Source of the DNA: Candidatus Hydrogenedentota bacterium
Lineage (GTDB): Bacteria; Hydrogenedentota; Hydrogenedentia; Hydrogenedentiales; CAITNO01
Reading direction: 5' to 3'
DNA: 11,043 nt
NCBI GenBank assembly: GCA_903922535.1
Contig: CAIXUF010001106.1
Location: 1 to 11,043 of the forward strand
A program made the translations under genes and the position numbers. The notes under the pieces were generated by a model. It was not told where the DNA came from, made no database searches, and saw only the letters and a list, made by a program, of their open reading frames with translations. How positions within the stretch are numbered: position 1 is the stretch's first letter; every line of letters starts with the position of its first letter. Below, in pieces: positions 1 through 6,300 of the stretch.

Positions 1-20
1 AAATCCTACCCCCGCTACCA
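1..20 (+). tRNA. 3' end of a tRNA gene (partial, isotype unknown)
   Basis: The first 20 bases read as the end of a tRNA: AAAT closes a seven-base T-loop, CCTAC is the 3' half of the T-stem, CCCCGCT is the 3' half of the acceptor stem, A17 is the discriminator base and CCA is gene-encoded. The rest of the tRNA lies outside the window, so the cloverleaf and anticodon cannot be checked; the predicted 5' acceptor strand would be AGCGGGG. Support comes from context: a terminator follows after 10 bases, an integrase gene starts next to it and reads away, and a similar tRNA 3' end recurs at 3019-3046. Integrases of this kind commonly insert at tRNA 3' ends. Confidence 0.62.
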
Positions 21-30
21 TTTTGAAATG

Positions 31-64
31 AAAGGACTTACAGAAATCTGTGAGTCCTTTTTTT
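31..64 (+). terminator. Intrinsic terminator downstream of the tRNA
   Basis: AAAGGACTTACAG (31-43) pairs with CTGTGAGTCCTTT (48-60) over 13 positions, with one T-G wobble, around the four-base loop AAAT. A run of seven T (58-64) follows. This is a textbook rho-independent terminator and would end transcription of the tRNA before the integrase gene. Confidence 0.85.
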
Positions 65-83
65 GTGCCTAAACGGACCGATT

Positions 84-106
84 TGTACAGTAAACTGTAC
101 AGTAAA
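84..106. promoter_or_regulatory. Direct repeat and dyad upstream of the integrase
   Basis: The 11-mer TGTACAGTAAA occurs twice with a 12-base period (84-94 and 96-106). The same bases form a dyad: TGTACAGT (84-91), AA, ACTGTACA (94-101). ACTGTACAGT at 94-103 is itself a perfect palindrome. The site lies between the tRNA terminator and the integrase start. It could be an operator for the integrase gene or a pair of arm-type recombinase/excisionase sites, which in integrative elements are short direct repeats close to the core site. The function is inference; the symmetry is seen directly. Confidence 0.45.
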
Positions 107-190
107 ACCCGGCCGGCACCGAAAGGGATCCCAACCAAAACGCTCATTGCGACAACTTCAACCGTCTATCAAGACAGAGGAGAACGCGCA

Positions 191-1423
191 ATGGCCGGAC
201 TGATGAAACGAGGCAAGACCTACTACGCCGTCTACCGCGTCGCGGGAAAGGAGCGGCGGCGATCCCTGGAAACGGGCTCCTGCCAGATCGCAAAGGAGCG
301 GCTGCGCAAGATCGAATCTTCGCTTGCGCAGGGGGGCGAGGACGATCTTCCGACGCGGACGCGCATCGACGAAATCGTCGAGGCGTACGTGGTCCACATC
401 CGAAACACCAAGACGCCCAGCGGCGCCAAGATCGACACCTGGTACCTGCGAAGCATCTTCGGCGCGATAACCCCGTCGCTCGAAACAGACAAACAGGGGC
501 GGGGGCGGAAGAAACGGCCGGAGAAAGACCCCAAGCAGGTCCCCCCCCTCGAAATCACGCACATCGAGCAGCTGACGACCACGGCCATATCCGAGTTCAT
601 CAGCAACAAGGTCCTGCGCCAGGGCATCGCGCCGAAGACGGCCAACCGGTATCGCGAGATTCTGATGCGCCTTGTCTCCTGGGCGGCGTCCCAACGCGGC
701 GTGCACATGCCGGGCGACAGGAATCCGGCGCGGAAGGTTGAAAGATACCGCGAACGCGCTTCGCAGATTCGTTTCCTCACGCTCAGGCAGATCGACGAGC
801 AGCTTGAGCTCCTGAAAGACGATGTCCAGCTTCAGACCATGGTCGCCGTCTACATCTATGCCGGTCTCCGTCGCGAGGAGGCGCTTTGGCTGACGATGGA
901 CGATGTCGACCTGAATGCCGGCAAGTACGGCATGATTCGCATTCAGGCAAAGACCGTTGCCAAGGAGTCCTGGCAGCCCAAGACCAAGGTCAACCGCGTG
1001 GTCCCCGTGAGCAGCGCACTGCTCCCGTATCTGTAATCTTTCCAGCCAAAGCAAGTGCCTGGAGGCTGGCACTTCTCCACCGCACAGGGAGAACGGTGGG
1101 ATCCCGACAACTTCTACCACTTTCTTCAGGATGTCAACAGGAGAGTAGGCCTGAAATGGTCGTGCCTGGATTTCCGGCACACTTTTGGGAGTCAATTGGC
1201 CATGAAGGGTGAAAGCCTGTACAAAATCTCCACGCTGATGGGAAATTCGCCCGAAATCTGCCGCCGGCATTATGCTGCGCTCATCCCCGAGTCCATGATT
1301 GAGTCCGTGGAATTCCCGGCACCGACCAAGGAGCCGCCTTCGCGTCCCCAACTGCGGCTTCTACCCAAATCCGAAATGCAGGAAGACGGAAGTTCAGTTC
1401 GTCCGAGGCATCAAAAGCCTTGA
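191..1423 (+). pseudogene. Tyrosine recombinase/integrase, interrupted by one in-frame TAA
   Basis: This is a site-specific recombinase of the phage-integrase family, which would cut and rejoin DNA at the neighbouring tRNA att site. The start at 191 is chosen for the GAGGAG ribosome site about 8 bases upstream; earlier in-frame codons lack one. The N-terminal part (about residues 1-60) is basic and looks arm-binding. It is followed by a SAM-like core-binding domain with TANRYREILMRLVSWA, then the catalytic domain. Box I has AGLRREE with Arg227. A TAA stop at codon 282 (1034-1036) interrupts it, but the same frame resumes immediately with good family sequence: GERWDPDNF, DFRHTFGSQLA (Arg329) and MGNSPEICRRHYAAL, whose Tyr361 is the nucleophile. 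No frameshift is needed. The truncated 281-residue product would lack Arg329 and Tyr361 and be inactive. The full frame, about 410 codons, is a normal family length. Box II lacks the usual His (Leu in LDFR), and Asn stands where GH is common. A single substitution or a sequencing error would explain the stop. Confidence 0.85.
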
Positions 1424-1500
1424 TGTGCGTGATTTCAACAAGACGAATCTGACCTGCGCGGTTTCTCTTGCCACATGACTTGTCTGATTTTCCCCACGCG

Positions 1501-1547
1501 GCAAGCTTCTGCCCCGCACTTGCAAAGGGGCAGAAGTGTCTTCTTGC
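1501..1547 (+). terminator. Strong hairpin after the integrase, possible terminator without T-tract
   Basis: CTTCTGCCCC (1506-1515) pairs perfectly with GGGGCAGAAG (1527-1536) across an 11-base loop. An outer stem, GCAAG (1501-1505) with CTTGC (1543-1547), extends it past a small one-sided bulge. The structure lies about 80 bases past the integrase stop. There is no run of T after it, so a standard intrinsic terminator is not certain; it may instead stabilise the RNA end or be an element-specific structure. Confidence 0.4.
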
Positions 1548-1626
1548 GGTGTAGTTTGCGGTACTACGAAACAGGTAAAGCCTACAGACGAAAAGAGACT
1601 TAACTGAGCGAGACTGCCCCGTACGA

Positions 1627-1650
1627 CCGCGCGCACTCTCCGGCGCGCGG
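1627..1650. repeat. GC-rich perfect hairpin
   Basis: CCGCGCGC (1627-1634) and GCGCGCGG (1643-1650) are perfect inverted repeats of 8 bases around an 8-base loop. It lies about 130 bases upstream of the propeller gene. It could be a terminator stem or an upstream regulatory hairpin; no T-tract follows. The structure is clear, the role unknown. Confidence 0.4.
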
Positions 1651-1778
1651 CATCATGGTATTCTGATGCATGAGTACTCCATATGAAGGAGCATGGCACC
1701 GTGAGGATAGAACCTTTCTTCTCCGCTTCGGCGGGCTTGGGACCACTCCGGGAGTTGCCCGGGAAGGGATAATAAACG

Positions 1779-2990
1779 ATGCTGTTCATCGCCCTGTTGA
1801 CGGCGCTCGCCGCACCCCAGCCTGACTGGGCGTGCGAAATGGGCCAAACCATGGTGCGTGTCCACGTAGTCCAGCGTGAGGAACCGGTCGAAGGCAGCCC
1901 GTATGACTGGGGGGCCTGCGTCATGAAGGATGGCGGCATGTACCGGATGTGGTGGACGCGCCAAAGCCCGCATTCTTCGGAAACTCGCACATATGAGGGA
2001 ACGGACCAGGATGGAAAGCCATTCGCGTTCGACTATACGCTTGAGGGCGACCGCATCTTCTACGCGGAGAGCCGGGACGGGTACACCTGGCACCTGAACG
2101 GCACGGGCCTCGAAACCTCCCTTTCGGATTACAATGCGGACTTGCCTCACCCGATCCAGGTACTCGAGGCGGCAGACAGCAAATGGGAAAAGAAACAGAT
2201 CGGAGACCCGACCGTTGTCAGAGTGGATGGGACCTTCTACCTGTATTACGAGGGCGCGGGCAAGTTCAAGCCCCGGCAGAATCTGACGCCCATCGAATAC
2301 AACAACTCGGTTTTCCTTGCCACGTCGCCCGATGGGAAACGCTGGAACAAATGGCCTAATAACAAGGACCCGCAGCCGGTGGTCACGCCACTGGCCACGA
2401 ACGTGGAACCGGAGAACCGCCGATATGGATGCGGGCAGCCATCGGTGCTCTACCGCGACGGCAAGTTCATCTTGTATTACGTTGAAGCGACTGGCTGGCC
2501 GGATGTCATGGTGCGACTTGAATCGCCGGACCCAACCTTCCAGAAGGACGTCAAGAGAATTCAAGGGCTCAAGGACAACTTGGGTTCACTCAAGCCCGCG
2601 CCCGAAAGCATCGTGTCCAAGTTCGCAATGACGGACTTCGGCTTTCTTGGCAATTCCCTGTATCTTGTCCGACCGGTTTTCGGCACGGACCGCGTGGCGT
2701 TGCTGCGCTCCGAAAGCGGCGTGTTTTGCTGTGACGACGAGACCAACGATCCGCTTCTCGCCCCGCGCCAGATTGCGCTGCATGATCCCCGTGGGATAGA
2801 GTTCCGCGCGCGGTTGTATCCCCGGTTCCTGCGTGGACCGCACGGCGAGGTTGTGGGCGACGAAACGCACATGACAATCTTCTACGGCAGCGGCCGACAA
2901 GGCCCCGGCTGGACCGCTTACACATGGGATATCCACCGGGCCGACCTGGAATTTGCCCGGCCCCTCAAGCCGGTGGAGCAGATTCGTTAA
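1779..2990 (+). CDS. Secreted GH43/GH32-like five-bladed beta-propeller protein (uncharacterised)
   Basis: 403 residues. The start at 1779 is fixed by an in-frame TAA three bases before it (1773-1775) and by a GGAAGGG ribosome site about 10 bases upstream. Residues 1-12 (MLFIALLTALAA) form a short hydrophobic signal-like segment ending in Ala-Ala before Pro, though it lacks the usual basic N-terminus. The mature part repeats the pattern of furanosidase-type propellers: YDWGACVMKDGGMYRMWWTR (42-61), then IGDPTVV with Asp143 leading into DGTFYLYYEGAG, and GCGQPSV at about 218 leading into DGKFILYYVEATG. Other blade-like strands are FLATSPDGKRWNKWP and MTIFYGSG. By known families this resembles the GH43/GH32/GH130 superfamily, often glycan-cleaving, but catalytic residues cannot be assigned securely and no substrate is claimed. 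It ends directly before the displaced tRNA fragment, so it would be the cargo of the putative island. Possibly a non-catalytic relative. Confidence 0.72.
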   Translation: MLFIALLTALAAPQPDWACEMGQTMVRVHVVQREEPVEGSPYDWGACVMKDGGMYRMWWTRQSPHSSETRTYEGTDQDGKPFAFDYTLEGDRIFYAESRDGYTWHLNGTGLETSLSDYNADLPHPIQVLEAADSKWEKKQIGDPTVVRVDGTFYLYYEGAGKFKPRQNLTPIEYNNSVFLATSPDGKRWNKWPNNKDPQPVVTPLATNVEPENRRYGCGQPSVLYRDGKFILYYVEATGWPDVMVRLESPDPTFQKDVKRIQGLKDNLGSLKPAPESIVSKFAMTDFGFLGNSLYLVRPVFGTDRVALLRSESGVFCCDDETNDPLLAPRQIALHDPRGIEFRARLYPRFLRGPHGEVVGDETHMTIFYGSGRQGPGWTAYTWDIHRADLEFARPLKPVEQIR

Positions 2991-3020
2991 CGACCTTCGG
3001 AGTGGTAGCCCAAAGGTCGT
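2990..3020. repeat. Inverted repeat overlapping the stop codon and the tRNA fragment
   Basis: ACGACCTT (2990-2997) and AAGGTCGT (3013-3020) are perfect inverted repeats separated by 15 bases. The left arm begins at the last base of the propeller gene's stop codon; the right arm runs into the tRNA-like fragment. It could end the propeller transcript, although no T-tract follows, or mark the pair of core-type recombinase sites of an attachment site. Confidence 0.4.
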
Positions 3021-3046
3021 GGGATCAAATCGCACCCCCGCTACCT
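3019..3046 (+). repeat. Displaced, degenerate tRNA 3' end (putative att site)
   Basis: GTGGG (3019-3023), a seven-base loop ATCAAAT (3024-3030), CGCAC (3031-3035), CCCCGCT (3036-3042) and ACC (3043-3045) reproduce a tRNA T-arm and acceptor 3' half. AGGTC just before it resembles a tRNA variable loop. Compared with bases 1-20, AAATC and then ACCCCCGCTACC are identical; two bases differ in the T-stem and the final A of CCA is T. One T-stem pair is mismatched (G-G) and the normal loop T54 is A, so it is not a working tRNA. It has the same orientation as the tRNA end at 1-20, as expected for the second junction of a tRNA-integrated element. Confidence 0.55.
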
Positions 3047-3161
3047 GGAACTTCGGCTTAGAGCACAGCTCCAATTCGGCAAGATGTTTCGACGTTGCGT
3101 ACTCTCGCAAGTCCTTCTACGCCAACAAGGATTAGGCCCTTGGAAGATTTAGTCGCCTTTG

Positions 3162-3323
3162 TCATCCCTTGCCCGGCCTCACGCTGCCTCCATTCAGAAT
3201 TAGGTATCCAATGAGTAGTCCAAGTAAGGACAGGAAGGCAATGATTATTGCGCCCGGATCGGACCAGTCAATTGCATGACAGTTGCAGCCGTCACCGGGC
3301 CCGGGTTCGCCTTCGCCCTCTTG
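3162..3323 (-). pseudogene. Out-of-frame C-terminal anchor of the giant SdrB protein
   Basis: On the minus strand, the frame one base ahead of the giant gene reads QEGEGEPGPG, then DGCNCHAIDWSDPG, then the hydrophobic stretch AIIIAFLSLLGLLIGYLIL (3251-3195), then NGGSVRPGKG and TGA (3162-3164). An acidic Gly/Glu linker, a Cys-x-Cys, one 19-residue transmembrane helix and a short basic tail are what a C-terminal membrane anchor or sorting tail looks like. The frame has a TGA at 3354-3356 and no start of its own, so it is only meaningful as the continuation of the gene upstream. Its frame is entered exactly where the last SdrB module breaks off. No named CTERM family is assigned. Confidence 0.68.
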
Positions 3324-6300
3324 CGACCAGCGCGTTGCCCGAGTTGTAGAGGTTCACCGTGACCCCGGGCAGGCCCAGTTCTCCGCTGTCCTGAATCCCG
3401 TTGCCATTCGTGTCCGTCCACACAAAGTCGCCAACCGTCACCGGTTGGAAAAGACCGGCGTCCTCGTTGCTTACCGTCTGGCCCGCCGCGACAGTGAAAT
3501 TCGCGGTCTTGCCCGTGCCGTCGGGGCGGCTGTCATTCGTGCCGCTGCCCTGGTTCGCCGTCGTGAAGCTGTAGCCGCCCGGCGCCGTGAACTGCACGTA
3601 GTACGTGCCCTGCGCGACATTGGCAAACGAGTAGGCCCCACTGCCATTGGTCGTCGTCGTGCCCACCAGCGTCCCGGTGCTCGTATACAACTGAACCGTC
3701 ACGCTGTTCAGGCCTGGCTCGCCGCCGTCCTGAACCCCGTTCCCGTTCGTGTCGGCCCACACAAAGTCCCCCACCGTCCCCAGCGGATACAGCCCGGCGT
3801 CGATGGTGTTGTCTGTCTGGCCCTTGGTCAGCGTAACCGTGTTGCTCCTGCCCGTGGCCGGCACGATGTTGCTGTCCTTCGCCGCGTCACCGCCCTGGTT
3901 CGCCGGACTGAATGCCTTGCCCGACGGCGCAGCCAGTTGAATGTAGTAGCTCCCCGGCAGCACGCTGAACGAATACCCGCCGCTGCCGTTAGTGGTCGTA
4001 GTGGAAACCAAAACATTGCCCGAGTTGTAGAGGTTCACCGGGACCCCGGGCAGGCCCAACTCGCCGCTGTCTTGAATCCCGTTGCCGTTGGCGTCGTTCC
4101 ACACGAAGTCGCCAATCGTCACCGGAACAACCAGGCCGAAATCGGCGGTCATATGCTCCGTGGTCGTCGTCAGCGTGACTGCGGTCGTGCCGTCGTTGCC
4201 GCCGTTCTCGTCATAACCGTAGACGTAGCCTCCCGGCAGGGCTATCGACACGGTATAGTTGCCCGCGCTCAAGCCCCCGAAGTGATAGTAGCCCACGGGA
4301 TCGACGGCGCCGTCGCCGTTCACATCCTGACTGCCGTTGCTGGTCACTTCCGTTGCAAGAGTGGCGCCTCCGCTGTCCTTCAGCGTAACCGTCACCCCAC
4401 CCAGACCGACTTCGCCGTTATCCTGCACGCCGTTATTGTTGGCGTCCACCCAAACAGTGTCGCCGATGCCGGAAGCGAGGTGACGCAAGAACAGATAATC
4501 TTCCACTTCGCCGTCCGTCGCCTGGCCCAGGAAGGCGAACACCGGAACGGGCGGCTGTGTGGCGAAAATACGGAACCGCGCATACCACGCATCGTCCGTG
4601 GCCCAAATGGCCCCGGTCGGGATGGTGAAGGGAATGGTCAGCGTCTGCGCCGAACCGGTGCCGGTAATCGATTGATTGATGACGAAGTCACCGGGAGTGA
4701 AAAACGAGTTGTCATGATCGAAGTCAATCCACCCCATCAGGTAGGCCGTCTGGCCGTTCGGGATGTTGACGGTCACCCGCACAGACCCGCCATTGGACCC
4801 ATCGGCCCAAGCGGTGATGTTCACGGGCACAACGCCGTCCTCGTCCGCCGTGCCCGTAATGTCGTCTCCATTTGCGAGGAGGGACGGCCTGCCGTCCGGG
4901 TCGGCGTCCGGCTTTACAGTGCCCAAATAGACCGTCGCGCCGCCGCTGGGAATGATGTGCCAGGCGCCGTTCTCGTTAAAGGTTGTTATGCCGTAACTGG
5001 CAGGCAGATCGCCGTAGTCCAGCGAGGCGGACCGCTGGAAGGCAAAGTCCACGCGGGTGACGCTGGCGCCCGCAATGGGAATATTGGATTGAAGCACCGA
5101 GGAGCCGTTGTCTAAGACGGAACCCGCGGGCGTCTGCCCGGTCACCGTGTCCAAAATCGCCCATTCCACCGGCCGGGAACCGGTGTCCAGCACCACCTTG
5201 TAGGTGCCGTTGGGCAAATGGGTGAAGGAGTATTGGCCGGCAATGTTTGTCGTCGTCGAGCCCAGGAAGGTGCCGCTCTGCGTGTACAGGTACACCGTCT
5301 CGCCGAGCAGCGGCATTTCCGATGCCGGGACATCCACCAGCCCAAGCACCGGCGCGTCGTTGCTCACCACCGTCCCGGACAGCGAGTAGGAACCGGAAAG
5401 CATCAACCCGAAATCCACGCCCATCGCGCCGAATGTGTTTGTCACGTCGCCCAGGTTGATGGTGACGCTGGTCGAGGTGAGCACGCCCCCGTCGGCGTCA
5501 TAGGTCGGCGTCAGGCCGCTAAGCGGCGTGCCGGAAATCCACACGGTCCACGTCCCGTCGGCCAGATTGCCGAAGCTGTACATGCCGTCCGCATCGGTCG
5601 TCGTGGTATAGGTGGTGGCGCCCTTCGTGGCTGTCACCGTCACGCCGGCGATGCCGGGTTCGCCCGAATCCTGCACTCCGTTGCCGTTCTGGTCAAGCCA
5701 CACCCGGTCTCCAATCGAGCCGGGCGGCTGATAGCCGAAGTCCGCGCCGTTGTAATCGGCAACGCCAAGCTGAATATTCGTGTCCATGTTGTCGAACGGC
5801 GGCGTGCCCGCGGTCCACGGCGGCGGTACGCCGTCGCGGTTCGGGTCCGAGGTTTCCGGAATCGGGCTGCCGTTCTTTGTGGGAAGGGTGGTGGTGTCCA
5901 CCACCACGCGGTACTTCAGATTCGGCGGCACGTGGGTGAACTGGTAGAAACCGGCTGGATTCGCGCCGCCGGCCGATGTGGTTGTCGTCGCCACCAAGGC
6001 ACCGCCGGTGCCGTCGCCGTTCGGGTCGGTGTACAGCCGCAGCGTCACATTCGGAATGCCCGTTTCATTCGCATCCTGCGTGCCGTTGGCGTTCACGTCG
6101 TAGAACACAAAGTCGCCGATGGCGGGCCAATTGGCGAAGCCAAAGTTGGCGGTGGCCGTCGGGCTGCCGGAAGTCAGGGTCCTGGTCAGGGTGGTCCCCG
6201 TCGTGTTTTCCCATGTCGTGCCGCTGGAATCCTTGGGCAGATTGGGATCGGTTGGGCTGACCACAACGCGATAGGTGAGCAGCGGGAGGCTGCTGAAGCT

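Larger units (their letters stand above)
1424..1778. other. Intergenic region between integrase and propeller gene
   Basis: These 355 bases carry no convincing gene. They hold two strong hairpins (described separately) and a 29-codon frame at 1683-1772 (ATG to TAA) ending 6 bases before the next gene. That frame could be a leader peptide, but it has no recognised sequence and may be chance. No clear promoter with both -35 and -10 elements is visible; TGGTATTCT at about 1656-1664 is at best an extended -10 candidate. Confidence 0.4.

Noticed and set aside
94..103. LexA/SOS box upstream of the integrase
   Set aside because: ACTGTACAGT shares the CTGT/ACAG half-sites of the E. coli box but lacks the required 8-base spacing, so calling it a LexA site is not supported.
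158..1351. 397-codon minus-strand frame opposite the integrase
   Set aside because: It has no recognisable domain and mirrors the codon bias of the integrase, whose motifs are unmistakable on the plus strand.
2990..3046. A complete tRNA-Gly-like gene with an insert in the anticodon loop
   Set aside because: ACGACCTT/AAGGTCGT resembles an anticodon stem, but then no bases remain for the variable loop before the T-stem, and no D-arm or 5' acceptor strand is found upstream. A partial 3' fragment fits better.
3318..3330. Programmed ribosomal frameshift joining the giant frame to its tail
   Set aside because: No slippery heptamer or downstream stimulatory structure is evident at the junction, and the last module is also truncated, so mutation or assembly error is simpler.
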